From Corynebacterium choanae (GTDB taxonomy: Bacteria; Actinomycetota; Actinomycetes; Mycobacteriales; Mycobacteriaceae): 64,000 nucleotides of DNA. The DNA lies in NCBI RefSeq assembly GCF_003813965.1, contig NZ_CP033896.1:1116001-1180000 (forward strand), given 5' to 3'. Under the pieces are notes generated by a model that saw nothing but the letters and a program-made list of their open reading frames with translations, had not been told where the DNA came from and ran no database searches. Positions 49,185 through 61,939 of this stretch are shown one piece after another. The translations under genes and the position numbers were made by a program. How positions within the stretch are numbered: position 1 is the stretch's first letter; every line of letters starts with the position of its first letter.

Positions 49185-50008
49185 GCGACATGCACGCAGC
49201 AAGCCGCGATGCACTAGGACGTGCCATCAGCCAGCTGGAAGGAATGCTCGGGCGTTCCTCGAAGCCGGTGGTGGACGCAGCCGAATGCGGCATCGAATTA
49301 TTTGATTGTGTCGGTGTTTTGGATTCCGATCGCGCGTTGCGCGTGGCGGTTGCTGAAGCGTCGACCTCCGGCCCGCAGCGTGCGCAGCTTGTACGGGATG
49401 TGTTTGAACCCCACGTGTCAGCCTCCACGCTGTCCGTGTTGGTGCAAGTTGCATCTGACGTGTGGTCTACTCCGAAAGAATTGCGAACCGGGCTTGTTGA
49501 GCTTGGCCGCCGCTCGCTGCTGCATGCAGCAAAGCTGGAAGGTCAACTCGAGCGGGTGGAAGGGGAGCTGTATCAGCTCTCTCGCATTCTCGAACGGGAA
49601 GGCCGCTTGACACAGCTGCTCATCGATCGCACCGCAACCCCGCGGGCAAAGCGGTCGCTGTTAGCATCCGTGCTCTATGGCAAAGTGTCGGCAATTACTG
49701 AGGCTCTTGCGCTGCAGGCGGTTGCCCGCCCGCAGGAAGGTCCAATTGAAGACATTGCCCGTTTAAGCGAACTTGCCGCAGCCATCCGTGGGATGAAGGT
49801 GGCTCGAGTCACCGCTGCAGCACCACTGACGGATGAGCAACAGCGCACACTTTCCGAACAACTTGGCCGAATCTATGGCGAAAAGATGGTGATCCACACT
49901 GAGGTCGACACCAGCCTCCTCGGTGGGATGGTTATCCGCGTAGGCGATGAGATTATTGACGGCTCGACTGCCGGTAAACTCGCCCGTCTCCGCGCCGCCA
50001 TGGCATAG
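49181..50008 (+). CDS. atpH: ATP synthase F1 subunit delta
   Basis: Delta joins the b stalk to the top of F1. The 275-residue protein is of the longer actinobacterial type, with the OSCP fold in the second half and the C-terminal signature [27 protein letters not shown] start at 49181 overlaps atpF. A 718-base gap separates it from atpA, which is unusual. Confidence 0.95.
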   Translation: MSDMHAASRDALGRAISQLEGMLGRSSKPVVDAAECGIELFDCVGVLDSDRALRVAVAEASTSGPQRAQLVRDVFEPHVSASTLSVLVQVASDVWSTPKELRTGLVELGRRSLLHAAKLEGQLERVEGELYQLSRILEREGRLTQLLIDRTATPRAKRSLLASVLYGKVSAITEALALQAVARPQEGPIEDIARLSELAAAIRGMKVARVTAAAPLTDEQQRTLSEQLGRIYGEKMVIHTEVDTSLLGGMVIRVGDEIIDGSTAGKLARLRAAMA

Positions 50009-50726
50009 CCCTTGGTGTTTGCTACTACGTTCCTTCTCCATTGATGCTGTGCAACACACAGTGTCTGCATTGTGCGCCGCTGGCGTGTACGAACTCCAGC
50101 GCGGCACCTAACCTTGTTCGGTGCAAAGCCGCGCAATGACAGCGCAGGAGAATAAGAACAACAAAACTCCATATGTTGCCTTTGGAAGGAGCACGTTGCC
50201 CGTTTGCTGCTGCTATCGCAGGAGTGCCGTGCAACACTTCATCTTCATCTGTTTCGTTTCCTTTCAACATGTTCATACCCTGCCAGTGCGGGTCCGCCTG
50301 GGGCTTGCCCACCATGGTTCGCGCCCGCGGTACCGCACCTGGCAGTGGACGACGATGCAACACCAGTTGTGGTGTTGTTCGTTGCCTGCCGGGTACGTGA
50401 TCGTGACCAACGAAATAGCCACTGCATGGTTGTTCGTTTGGCGCTGTAGATGCGTACTGGCCGGGCGAGAAACTGTTGAGCGCCTGAACCTTCTCGGTCG
50501 GTGAAACAACAACGGATGAAACTATCCAATATCGAAGGTGGTCGATGAGCCAGACACCACAGCTTTGTGACGTGTTAACAAAACTTGTCACTACCGGTAA
50601 CACCATGGTGCAGCGAACACTTGGCATGTGGCTGACTGTTGGGCAAGCTGCCAAAAGCTTTGCAATCAAATAAATTCAAGTACTGAACAATAATTGCTGG
50701 AAGACACAACCGAGAGCAGGAAGAAC
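50009..50726. other. 718-base gap between atpH and atpA
   Basis: Open frames of 127 codons (plus) and 214 codons (minus) cross this gap but have no ribosome site, family motif or plausible composition. I see no insertion-sequence ends. The stretch may be an insertion into the operon or an untranslated regulatory spacer. Confidence 0.5.
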
Positions 50727-52370
<1,644 letters not shown>

Positions 52371-52412
52371 GCGAGACACCTTGGATATTGCTTCAGTGAC
52401 TAGGATGTTTGA

Positions 52413-52418
52413 AAGGAG
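52413..52418 (+). promoter_or_regulatory. strong ribosome site deciding the atpG start
   Basis: AAAGGAGG lies around 52412-52419, about ten bases before the ATG at 52430. It favours this start over the frame's first ATG at 52409, which lies upstream of it. Confidence 0.6.
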
Positions 52419-52429
52419 GCGACGAGCTC

Positions 52430-53407
52430 ATGGCTAATCTTCGTGAACTACGCGACCGCATCAAGTCGGTGAATTCGACGAAGAAAATCACCAAAGCGCA
52501 GGAGTTGATTGCAACTTCCCGCATCACCAAGGCGCAAGCCCGGGTGGATGCATCGCAGCCGTACGCCAACGAGATCCACGACGTCATCGAACGTCTCGCT
52601 GCGGCGAGCAAGCTCGATCACCCGATGCTCCGGGAACGGGAGGGTGGCAATCGGGCCGCAATCCTGGTGGTCAGCTCTGACCGCGGTATGTGCGGTGGCT
52701 ACAACTACAACGTCTTTAAAAAGACTGTTGAGTTGCGCAATCTACTCGAGTCGAAAGGCTACGAAGTAGTGCTGTATGTCGCCGGCAACAAAGGTGTTGG
52801 CTACTACAAGTTCCGTGGTGAAGAGTTCGCTGGTGCGTGGACTGGGTTCTCCCAGGATCCAGGCTATGCGGAAACCCACGATCTGCGCCGTCACCTCATC
52901 GACGGTTTCGTTGCCGGTTCTCATGGCACCACCAAATGGCGCGAAGGCCTCACCCTGCCGGAAGGTCAACACCCACAAGGGTTTGACCAGGTGCATGTGG
53001 TCTACACCGAATTTGAGTCGATGCTGTCGCAGACCGCTCGGGCACACCAACTGTTGCCGATCGAGCCGGTCTATGAAGATGAAGAGATCAAGCAAGGTGA
53101 AGACCTGCTGGGATCTTCCGGCGAGGGTGCCCCAGACTACGAGTTCGAACCGGATGCGGAAGCACTGCTTGAAGCGCTGCTGCCACAGTATGTGTCCCGT
53201 GCTTTGTACGCCATGCTGCTTGAGGCGGCGGCTTCCGAGTCGGCGTCCCGCCGGAACGCGATGAAGTCTGCAACTGATAACGCTACCGCCCTGGTGAAAG
53301 ATCTTTCCCGGGTGGCGAACCAGGCACGTCAGGCACAGATTACCCAGGAAATCACAGAGATCGTCGGTGGCGCTGGCGCGCTCGCCGAAAGCGGAGAAAG
53401 TGACTAG
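52430..53407 (+). CDS. atpG: ATP synthase F1 subunit gamma
   Basis: Gamma is the rotating central shaft. The 325-residue protein has the terminal coiled-coil helices: ANLRELRDRIKSVNSTKKIT at the start and RNAMKSATDNATALVKDLS near the end. The segment VSSDRGMCGGYN is conserved. It carries an acidic insert near residues 210-245 (VYEDEEIKQGED), as in other actinobacterial gamma subunits. atpD follows three bases later. Confidence 0.97.
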   Translation: MANLRELRDRIKSVNSTKKITKAQELIATSRITKAQARVDASQPYANEIHDVIERLAAASKLDHPMLREREGGNRAAILVVSSDRGMCGGYNYNVFKKTVELRNLLESKGYEVVLYVAGNKGVGYYKFRGEEFAGAWTGFSQDPGYAETHDLRRHLIDGFVAGSHGTTKWREGLTLPEGQHPQGFDQVHVVYTEFESMLSQTARAHQLLPIEPVYEDEEIKQGEDLLGSSGEGAPDYEFEPDAEALLEALLPQYVSRALYAMLLEAAASESASRRNAMKSATDNATALVKDLSRVANQARQAQITQEITEIVGGAGALAESGESD

Positions 53408-54856
<1,449 letters not shown>

Positions 54857-54869
54857 AAGGGTTTTCCCG

Positions 54870-55244
54870 ATGGCTGAAATCACCACAGAACTGGTGGCTG
54901 TCGAGCGGATGCTGTGGACTGGCCAAGCAACGCTGGTCACCGCCCAGACCACCGAAGGTGAGATCGGCGTGCTTCCCGGTCACCAGCCGATGCTCGGCCA
55001 ACTGGTCGAGGACTGTGTTGTCACCATCACCCCGGTTGACGGGGAGAAAATGGTGGCCGCAGTCAACGGCGGGTTTATCTCGGTGAGTAGTAAGAAGATC
55101 ACCATTTTGGCTGACTCTGCTGTGTGGGCGACTGAGGTCGACACTGCGGAAGCGCAGGCAGGATCTTCCGCGGAAGATGTTGCTGTGGCGCGACGCAACC
55201 AGGGTCTGTTGAAGGCTCAGCAGCGCGCTGAGCATCCGATCTAG
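54870..55244 (+). CDS. atpC: ATP synthase F1 subunit epsilon
   Basis: Epsilon is the inhibitory subunit at the base of the shaft. The 124-residue protein has the beta-sandwich domain ([36 protein letters not shown]) and a short C-terminal helical hairpin. The last gene of the operon; a terminator lies 33 bases downstream. Confidence 0.97.
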   Translation: MAEITTELVAVERMLWTGQATLVTAQTTEGEIGVLPGHQPMLGQLVEDCVVTITPVDGEKMVAAVNGGFISVSSKKITILADSAVWATEVDTAEAQAGSSAEDVAVARRNQGLLKAQQRAEHPI

Positions 55245-55991
55245 GTCTGCTGTAACTGCACGCCGTATGTTCAAATAAACAACGCAAGTGTCTGCGGGGC
55301 TGTTGCCTGGGCACTTGCGTTGTTGTTATTTCCGTAGGTGTTGAACTGGCAACGTTGGTCATACACCCGGTGTGGCACCACCGCGCCGTGCAGGGTTGTA
55401 CTTTTTCGGGTCACCCCCAACCTGTAGGGGCAAATACCCAGCTCAAAGGTGTGACTTTTGCGAGGGGTCAGGGTGCTTTTGCTGCGGGCAGCTGCCGCAA
55501 GCAGGCCTGTCAGACAACACTTCATTGCGATTGTTGCACCGCTGTGGATCCTCAAGCGGGGAAGGGGAGTGGTTTTTGTGCCCAAGTGGGTGTATTGCTG
55601 GCAACCCCCCACGTCACACAATGCTTTTCCTGTGCGCGCAAACGGGTGTAGTATCGTTCAATAATTCCCGGTGTGTACAGCGGAAACGTCCACCAGCCAA
55701 GGGATGGGAACGATCTTGTGGCAGTGAGTGTCACCGCCTGCTCTGTCGCATCCCGCGTGCGTCGGAGCGTCACTGCAGTATCCTCTGTGCGGGATGCTTC
55801 CAATAGTCACATCAACAGATCAATGCGACAATCGTAGTCTTGTTCCTAGGATGCGCCAGCAAGTAAGCCGCAGGACAGGTGAAAACCCGGGGAATCGCTA
55901 CGGCACTGTCTACGGTGCACGATGTGTTTAGCACCAATACGCCGATAGCCAAGATCGCGTATAAACCAAGGTGAAAGGATCGGTTGAAGCA
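55245..55991. other. gap between atpC and the DUF2550 gene
   Basis: After the atp terminator (55278-55324) about 670 bases show no convincing gene. The DUF2550 promoter should lie at its right end. Confidence 0.5.
55278..55324 (+). terminator. terminator of the atp operon
   Basis: AACAACGCAAGTG/CACTTGCGTTGTT form a 13-bp perfect stem with a 21-base loop; GTTATTTCC follows. Confidence 0.85.
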
Positions 55992-56450
55992 ATGCCTTCA
56001 GTAATACTGCTGGGATGTGGGCTTTCGATCGCGGTGGTCGGCGCGCTTGCCCTCAACCGATATTTACGATTGCGGTCAATTGGAAATCTCGTCGTGGTGC
56101 GACGTGCCGGTTTGCAGGGCAATGCCGGTTGGCGCCACGGCGTTGTGCATTTCAACAACGCTGAGATGCGTTACTACAAGTTGCGCTCTTTGCGTCTGCA
56201 ACCTGATCGGCGGATCGATCGACGCAGCATCACCGTAAGTGGCCACCGTGAGCTCAGTGAAGTTGAACGGACTTTCATCGACGAGGATATGCGCGTTGTC
56301 TACTGTGAAGTCTCAGGGGTCACCTATGAGGTAGCGATGAATACGCGCTGTGAGACTGCGCTGACTTCTTGGTTGGAAAGTGCTCCCTCGTCGCGGCGTA
56401 AATTTGTCTACACTCCTCAGTCTGGTCCCCTGCAGAAAAAGCTTCGCTAA
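55992..56450 (+). CDS. DUF2550 family membrane-anchored protein
   Basis: The 152-residue protein has one N-terminal membrane helix (SVILLGCGLSIAVVGALAL) and a compact basic domain with WRHGVVHFNNAEMRYYKL and a C-terminal YEVAMNTRCETALTSWLES. DUF2550 proteins are encoded right after atpC in many actinobacteria; their function is not known. ATG at 55992 with GAAAGGA upstream; a GTG at 55971 is possible but less likely. Confidence 0.87.
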   Translation: MPSVILLGCGLSIAVVGALALNRYLRLRSIGNLVVVRRAGLQGNAGWRHGVVHFNNAEMRYYKLRSLRLQPDRRIDRRSITVSGHRELSEVERTFIDEDMRVVYCEVSGVTYEVAMNTRCETALTSWLESAPSSRRKFVYTPQSGPLQKKLR

Positions 56451-56805
56451 TCCACCGCTTACAGCTTCAGTGCAGGCAGCCAAGGGGAATTGGCAGCCCC
56501 TGTGCCGATGCTTACAGTTCGATCTTTTGGCATCGTGTGGATCGTACAGCGCATTGCTGGGCGGAAAATCTAGCGGATCAATACGAGTCATCTCAGTTGC
56601 GCTGCCTGCTGCCGCTGTCGTGCAGCGTTGCGGTTAAAAGTCCGCGGTGTTTGGGGGTTCGATGGGCGGTCGTTTTGTCTACCATCCCATGGCGCGCCCT
56701 AGTTTGCGGGAGAAGGGGGCTGGCACACCATGATCTGTTTTTTCGGCGGCCTATACGGGGCCGTGTTTGAATCACCACACCCTTGAGCGACTACAGTAGT
56801 TGGCT
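56451..56805. other. gap between DUF2550 gene and nucS
   Basis: The 355 bases show no gene. A TACAGT -10 box at 56792-56797 belongs to nucS. Confidence 0.5.
56792..56797 (+). promoter_or_regulatory. -10 box of nucS
   Basis: TACAGT ends eight bases before the ATG at 56806, which predicts a leaderless mRNA. Confidence 0.4.
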
Positions 56806-57573
56806 ATGCGTGTCGTGTTTGCCCGGTGTAGCGTCGATTACGATGGTCGACTTTCCGCCCACCTGCCAATGGCTGATCGGTTACTGATGATCAAAGCCGA
56901 TGGATCGATCTCTATTCACGCCGATGATCGCGCCTATAAGCCGTTGAATTGGATGTCGCCACCGTGCCAGATCACCGAGATTCGGCCGCTCGTCGATCGG
57001 GGCGATGAACCAGCACTGCTTGATGTGAAACAGGATGAAGCAGCGATACCGGCGGTTGTTGTGCGCGACATTGCCGGTGACGACACTGGACCGCGAGTGT
57101 GGAAAGTGACGAATGCGAAACGAGAAACACTAACTATCACCATCGAAGCGATCCACCATGATACGTCCTATGCGCTGGGGCGCGATCCCGGCTTGGAAAA
57201 GGACGGTGTAGAGGCTCATCTGCAGCGGCTGCTTGCAGAACAGATTGAAACCCTCGGCGACGGCTACGACCTCATTCGCCGGGAATACCCAACCCCGATC
57301 GGACCGGTAGATATTCTGTGCACCGCGGAAGATGGTGCAACGGTGGCGGTTGAGATTAAACGACGCGGCGAAATCGACGGTGTCGAGCAGCTCACCCGCT
57401 ATCTTGAGTTTTTAAACCGCGACAGCACCCTGGCGCCGGTTAGTGGTGTATTTGCTGCGCAACAAATCAAACCCCAGGCAAGGGTGCTGGCGGAAGATCG
57501 TGGAATCCGGTGCGTGGTACTCGACTATGATGAGCTGCGGGGGAAAAACACCAACGAGCTGCGGCTGTTTTAA
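56806..57573 (+). CDS. nucS: mismatch-specific endonuclease NucS
   Basis: NucS (EndoMS) cuts both strands at mismatches and replaces MutSL in actinobacteria. The 255-residue protein has an N-terminal DNA-binding domain ([30 protein letters not shown]) and a RecB-like nuclease domain with GPVDILC (Asp) and [20 protein letters not shown] near 178-197 (catalytic Glu and Lys). It ends in LRLF, the clamp-binding tail known to link NucS to the replication beta clamp. ATG at 56806 is used. Confidence 0.96.
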   Translation: MRVVFARCSVDYDGRLSAHLPMADRLLMIKADGSISIHADDRAYKPLNWMSPPCQITEIRPLVDRGDEPALLDVKQDEAAIPAVVVRDIAGDDTGPRVWKVTNAKRETLTITIEAIHHDTSYALGRDPGLEKDGVEAHLQRLLAEQIETLGDGYDLIRREYPTPIGPVDILCTAEDGATVAVEIKRRGEIDGVEQLTRYLEFLNRDSTLAPVSGVFAAQQIKPQARVLAEDRGIRCVVLDYDELRGKNTNELRLF

Positions 57574-57688
57574 CTGTTGCCCAGGGGCATCCGAATAGTC
57601 CCGATATGCAATGTGGGTTGCTAGCCGGCCGCGAGAACATATCGTCTCGCAGCTACCGTGTGGTTTTGGCCGGAGTTTGCACAAAAAA

Positions 57689-57740
57689 ACTCCCCGTTGC
57701 CACTGTGCACACAGTACCTGCAAACAGTGTAACGGGGAGT
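57689..57740. terminator. convergent terminator between nucS and mce
   Basis: ACTCCCCGTT/AACGGGGAGT (10 bp) encloses a second stem CACTGT/ACAGTG. On the minus strand TTTTTTT follows, so it is a strong terminator for the epimerase gene; it may also stop nucS transcription. Confidence 0.88.
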
Positions 57741-57804
57741 GCAGTGTTACTCGCTTAGCAGACAATCCAGGCTTGCACCGGGTCTGCCTGTGATGAGCTG
57801 GAAG

Positions 57805-58263
57805 CTATTGAGCTGGTTCCGTCAGCTCGAGCAGCACACCGCCGGCATCCTTCGGGTGGCAGAAGTTGATCCGCGATCCGCCGGTGCCGATCTTTGGCTC
57901 CGGGTAGAGCAGGCGGGTGCCTTGGGCGCGCAGGTGTTCGCTGAGGGCGTCAAGGTTGTTGGTGCGCAGGCACATCTGCTGCAGGCCTGGGCCTTTTTTG
58001 TCGATGAACTTGGCGATGGTGGATTCCTCGTTCAGCGGGGCGAGCAGTTGGATTTGGCCATCGGTGGTGCCGATATTTTTCGGACCGACCATAGCTTCTT
58101 CCACGCCTTGCTCTTCGTTGGTTTCGCGGTGCAAGCAAACCCAGCCGAAGTTTGCCCGGTAGAACTCGAGTGCGTCGTCCAGGTTCGGCACAGCGATCCC
58201 GACGTGGTCGAGGCAAATCACATACTCGTGCGGAATTTCGATTGATGCAATGTCATGACTCAT
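57805..58263 (-). CDS. mce: methylmalonyl-CoA epimerase
   Basis: This VOC-fold enzyme interconverts (R)- and (S)-methylmalonyl-CoA in propionate metabolism. The 152-residue protein has metal-ligand and fold motifs CLDHVGIAVPNLDDALEFY, GTTDGQIQLLAPL, HLRAQGTRLLYPEP and NFCHPKDAGGVLLEL. ATG at 58263 has a TACACT -10 box eight bases upstream; the frame is open 25 codons further but is not conserved. It stands opposite nucS and divergent from the thiamine-binding gene. Confidence 0.93.
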   Translation of the reverse strand: MSHDIASIEIPHEYVICLDHVGIAVPNLDDALEFYRANFGWVCLHRETNEEQGVEEAMVGPKNIGTTDGQIQLLAPLNEESTIAKFIDKKGPGLQQMCLRTNNLDALSEHLRAQGTRLLYPEPKIGTGGSRINFCHPKDAGGVLLELTEPAQ

Positions 58264-58271
58264 GCTTTGTA

Positions 58272-58277
58272 AGTGTA
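58272..58277 (-). promoter_or_regulatory. -10 box of the epimerase gene
   Basis: TACACT on the minus strand lies eight bases before the ATG at 58263, fitting a leaderless transcript. Confidence 0.35.
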
Positions 58278-58405
58278 GTCCGCTGCAACCTGGTGTGACA
58301 GGGGTTTGCCCGCCACACAATCGTGAAAACGGACACAATCGGGCGTCAATGTCGGACTATCAATGCCCAAATTGCGGATTTCTTCTGTTGACCCGGGAGT
58401 TTCCC

Positions 58406-58411
58406 TACAAT
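58406..58411 (+). promoter_or_regulatory. -10 box of the thiamine-binding gene
   Basis: TACAAT ends six bases before the ATG at 58418, with no ribosome site between. It indicates a leaderless mRNA and the short form of the gene. Confidence 0.5.
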
Positions 58412-58417
58412 GGCGCT

Positions 58418-58738
58418 ATGATTGTCGCGTTCTCTGTTGCCCCAACTGTCGTCCCGAATGCGGAAGCTGAGATGGCTGATGCTGTCAGCGCAGCCGTCCG
58501 CGTGGTTCGGGAGTCGGGACTTCCGAATGAAACGAATGCCATGTTCACACTTGTCGAAGGTGAGTGGGATGTAGTAATGGCAGTGGTGAAACAAGCCACC
58601 GAAGCCGTATTGGCGGTGAGCCCGCGCGTGGGGCTGGTGCTGAAAGCCGATATTCGCCCCGGTTATACCGGACAACTTGCAGCCAAAGTGGATGCGGTCA
58701 ATGCAAGGATCGGCGATCCGGAAACCTTTGGAGCATAG
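58418..58738 (+). CDS. MTH1187/YkoF-type thiamine-binding family protein
   Basis: The 106-residue protein is a single ferredoxin-like domain of the UPF0045/MTH1187 family (IVAFSVAPTV, AVRVVRESGLPNETNAMFT, VEGEWDVVMAVVKQA, RVGLVLKADIRPG), members of which bind thiamine or a related small ligand and form tetramers. A longer frame from 58262 includes two Cys-x-x-Cys-like cysteines, but the -10 box just before 58418 argues that the short form is expressed. Followed 140 bases later by the YbbN-like gene. Confidence 0.85.
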   Translation: MIVAFSVAPTVVPNAEAEMADAVSAAVRVVRESGLPNETNAMFTLVEGEWDVVMAVVKQATEAVLAVSPRVGLVLKADIRPGYTGQLAAKVDAVNARIGDPETFGA

Positions 58739-58878
58739 GTCGCAGATTTCGCCATTGGCGAACAGCCTGGTTGCTGGCCGGGGAAAACTGCTGTGAATAC
58801 TGCACTGCCCGCTATGCTAGTGGCGAGCAACGATACACCGACGCGTTGCGCCCTGCTAGGAAAGGTGGCTGTACCGCT

Positions 58879-59751
58879 ATGACCACTCCTGACCGTTTCG
58901 CCCGTGGGGCGATTGATCTTTCCGCTGTGAACACTCAGGCGCAAACCCCGCAGCAGGAAACTGCCGGATCTGTCGCACCTGTCGTAATGGTAGATCACAC
59001 CAACATTGAGCAGGCAGTCGTGCAGCGCTCCGCGCAGGTGCCGGTGGTTGTGCACATCGGCACTGAGCGTTCACCGGATTCCCAGTCGCTGCACAGCAAC
59101 TTCACGGAATTGGCGCAAGCCCAGTCGCCTATTCGGTGGATTTACGCCTATGTTGATGCCGATACGCAGCCGCAGCTAGCACAAATGCTTGGGGTGCAAG
59201 GGCTGCCCACGGTGTTAGTGCTTGCCGGTGGCCAACCGATCACGTCCTTTCAAGGTGGACAGCCGGCAGAAGCGCTTAGCGGTTGGATTGATGCGATTTT
59301 GCAAGCAGTAGACGGTAAACTTTCCGGGCTGCCGGCGGCAGATGAACCGTCCGCACAACCACCAGTCGATCCCCGCATTGCAGCGATTGAGGCACAGCGC
59401 GATGCCGGCGAATTTACCGAGGCGCTTGCTGCCATTGATGCGCTACAGGCTAGCGAACCCGCCCACAAGGAACTTGAACGGCTTCGCGCCGATGTGCGAT
59501 TTGCGCAACGGCTAGCGGCTGCCGCGCCGGCGGAAGACGAACTCGACGAACAGATGCTGCAAGCCGATACGCTGATTGCTGGTGGCGATCCGGCCGCGGG
59601 ATTTGATCATCTGCTCAACCTGCTTGCCACCCGGCACGGGGAGGAAAAGCAGCGGGTACGCACTCGGCTGGTGGAAATTTTGGCGCTCTTCGAGCCAACC
59701 CAAGCATTGGTGATTGACGTGCGGCGACGCATGGCTAGCGCCCTGTTTTAA
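58879..59751 (+). CDS. YbbN-like thioredoxin-fold co-chaperone without CXXC
   Basis: The 290-residue protein has an N-terminal disordered Gln-rich stretch, a thioredoxin fold at ~40-150 (VPVVVHIGTERSPDSQSLH, IYAYVDADTQPQLAQMLGVQGLPTVLVL with the cis-Pro) and a C-terminal helical TPR-like region (IAAIEAQRDAGEFTEALAAI; TLIAGGDPAAGFDHLLNL). The active-site CXXC is replaced by TERSPDS, so it cannot work as a redox thioredoxin. YbbN/CnoX proteins of this shape act as holdases. The ATG at 58879 follows AGGAAAGG; the frame is open for another 105 codons that overlap the previous gene. Confidence 0.88.
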   Translation: MTTPDRFARGAIDLSAVNTQAQTPQQETAGSVAPVVMVDHTNIEQAVVQRSAQVPVVVHIGTERSPDSQSLHSNFTELAQAQSPIRWIYAYVDADTQPQLAQMLGVQGLPTVLVLAGGQPITSFQGGQPAEALSGWIDAILQAVDGKLSGLPAADEPSAQPPVDPRIAAIEAQRDAGEFTEALAAIDALQASEPAHKELERLRADVRFAQRLAAAAPAEDELDEQMLQADTLIAGGDPAAGFDHLLNLLATRHGEEKQRVRTRLVEILALFEPTQALVIDVRRRMASALF

Positions 59752-60214
59752 TTGCTAGCACTTAAGTTGTAAACCTCATCCGGGACATCCCCGACTGTTG
59801 GAGCACCGCAGATTTGCTGCGTATCCGCCCGCGTGCGGACGGATTGCTGCCTGAGCAGAGCTTGCTCGTGTGATGCTATTCCAAGCTATTGGACATGCCG
59901 GTTTTTCTTTGCGCCGCTGTGTGTTGGTCGACCGTAATCGACTTGAAACAGCGGCGTTTCGCTTTGCCTGCAACAATCAACAGCGCAGCTGGTCGCGCTG
60001 AGATTGGCAGGAAAACCTATGGTTGTCGCACAGGGTCTGGGCAAGCTCGCCGCTGGGGGATGCGGTGAGGTTCCACCTGCTGCTGTGGTGCTGGCTACCG
60101 TTGCGAGGTTGGCGTGGGTGCACGCGATACAAGGTGTGAAGCAGCTGAATTTTTGCCCCCGCTTGAGCTGAGCTAGTTGTTTAATAAACCTTCATCTGGT
60201 TAAGCTTTCCTGTT
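59752..60214. other. gap upstream of the antiporter gene
   Basis: About 460 bases without a convincing gene. I see no T-rich terminator after the YbbN-like gene. Confidence 0.45.
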
Positions 60215-61570
60215 GTGAATGCTGTCTTAACTGCTGTGATCGTGGTCTTGCTCTTAGCCGTCCTACGGGTACACGTCGTACTTGCGCTGCTTGTGGGGGC
60301 GGTAATCGGTGGCCTGCTGGGAGGATTAGGTCTTACCGGAACAATGGTTGCCTTCCAAGAAGGCCTCGGCGGGGGAGCGACGATTGCCCTGTCGTATGCA
60401 CTGCTTGGAGCGTTCGCCATGGCGGTTGCAAGTGCTGGGTTGCCGAAACTGTTGGCACAGTGGTTGGTTGCCCGAATCGCCCACGGGGAGAAAACCGGCT
60501 CGATGAAAGCGGTAAAAATCACCGAATATGGGCTGATTGCGGGAATTTTGGCGATGGCAGTAATGTCGCAAAACCTCATTCCGGTGCATATTGCCTTTAT
60601 TCCGCTGCTCATTCCGCCACTGCTTGGGGTGATGAATACCTTGCAGTTGGATCGGCGCTTGGTGGCCTGTGTGTTGACCTTTGGTCTGGTGACCACCTAC
60701 ATGTATTTGCCGGTGGGCTTCGGCCGGATCTTCCTGCATACGATTCTGCTCGGCAATATTGAACAGGCCGGCATGGATACCAGCGGCATCTCAGTGATGC
60801 ACGCTATGGGCATTCCTGCCCTTGGCATGGTGGTGGGGCTGCTAATTGCGGTGTTTGTCAGCTACCGAAAACCACGGGTGTATGAGCCGCGGCCTATTGC
60901 GGTTACCGCCGGCGATGCCGAGCCGGAGATAAAAACCTACAACATTGTGGTTTCGGTGATTGCTATTGCTGCATGTTTCGGTGTGCAGCTGTACCTCAAT
61001 GCACTTGACACTGACGCGGACTCGTTGCTGGTAGGTGCGCTGCTTGGGTTGGGGATTTTCATGGCCACCGGGGCGGTGAAGTGGAATCAGGCTGATGATG
61101 TCTTTAGTGCAGGTATGCGCATGATGGCCTTGATTGGCTTTATCATGATCACTGCCCAAGGATTTGCTGCGGTGATGCAGGAGACTGGAGCAATTCCGTC
61201 ACTGGTGGAAGCGGCAGCGCAGCTATTCCAAGGCAACCGAGCTCTGGCTGCATTGGCAATTTTGATTGTTGGTTTGATTGTGACGATGGGGATTGGTTCA
61301 TCGTTTTCAACATTGCCGATTATTACCGCCATCTATGTGCCACTGTGTGCAACACTCGGGTTTTCACCGTTGGCAACGGTTGCAATCATCGGCACCGCTG
61401 GTGCTCTTGGTGATGCTGGTTCCCCGGCTTCCGATTCGACCCTAGGCCCTACTTCGGGGCTCAATGCCGACGGGCAGCATGATCATATTCGGGATTCGGT
61501 CATTCCGACTTTCTTGCACTTCAACCTGCCGCTGCTTGCTGCAGGATGGCTTGCCGCAATGGTGCTCTAA
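60215..61570 (+). CDS. Na+/H+ antiporter family protein
   Basis: The 451-residue protein has about eleven to twelve membrane helices and belongs to the YuiF/NhaE-like sodium-proton antiporter family: LLVGAVIGGLLGGLGL, QNLIPVHIAFIPLLIPPLL, LPVGFGRIFLHTI, MGIGSSFSTLPIITAIYVPL and the terminal GDAGSPASDSTLGPTSGLNADGQHDH, a conserved family motif. It may also carry small organic acids. GTG start at 60215. It stands alone and ends in a clear terminator. Confidence 0.88.
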   Translation: MNAVLTAVIVVLLLAVLRVHVVLALLVGAVIGGLLGGLGLTGTMVAFQEGLGGGATIALSYALLGAFAMAVASAGLPKLLAQWLVARIAHGEKTGSMKAVKITEYGLIAGILAMAVMSQNLIPVHIAFIPLLIPPLLGVMNTLQLDRRLVACVLTFGLVTTYMYLPVGFGRIFLHTILLGNIEQAGMDTSGISVMHAMGIPALGMVVGLLIAVFVSYRKPRVYEPRPIAVTAGDAEPEIKTYNIVVSVIAIAACFGVQLYLNALDTDADSLLVGALLGLGIFMATGAVKWNQADDVFSAGMRMMALIGFIMITAQGFAAVMQETGAIPSLVEAAAQLFQGNRALAALAILIVGLIVTMGIGSSFSTLPIITAIYVPLCATLGFSPLATVAIIGTAGALGDAGSPASDSTLGPTSGLNADGQHDHIRDSVIPTFLHFNLPLLAAGWLAAMVL

Positions 61571-61939
61571 TGCCGAGCTGATTGCCTCCTCCGGCTCACT
61601 GACTTTCCCGTGGCAGGGACAACCTTCTTGGTGTCCCTGCCACGTTGGTGTTGTTCAGGGGGGGGCACATGCTCAATGTATCCGTGGCGGGGAGGGTGCG
61701 GTGGGCGGGGCGCGTAGGGGGAAAGAGGTGGGGCAGTGCGCAGAAGCTGGCAGCAACCCGCCTTATTGAAAACAATTTCAGAAACGGGTAGCTTAAAGGC
61801 AAAGATTTTCATTTAGAGGTTTGGGTCGTACCTCCCTCCTGGGCAGCGCTGTGCGGTCGATTACTGCTCCTAGTGAATCCGCGCTGTGGTGGGGATGTGT
61901 GCAGGCTACGACGCATGCCGGGAAGGAACTGTGCCGATT
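61571..61939. other. gap with terminator upstream of the surface-protein gene
   Basis: The left end has the antiporter terminator; the right end must hold the promoter of the surface-protein gene. A G-rich stretch lies near 61656-61740. No gene is visible. Confidence 0.5.
61609..61644 (+). terminator. terminator after the antiporter gene
   Basis: CGTGGCAGGGACA/TGTCCCTGCCACG, a 13-bp perfect stem with a ten-base loop, followed by TTGGTGTTGTT. Confidence 0.88.

Noticed and set aside
50121-50504. 127-codon plus-strand frame in the same gap
   Set aside because: Cys/Trp/His-rich, no ribosome site and no similarity that I can recognise.
50025-50669. 214-codon minus-strand frame between atpH and atpA
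   Set aside because: No ribosome site, mixed composition and no motif. I list the gap as unexplained rather than as a gene.
58262-58417. 52-codon upstream extension of the thiamine-binding gene with CPNC
   Set aside because: The -10 box at 58406-58411 lies inside it, and the family domain starts at the ATG at 58418.
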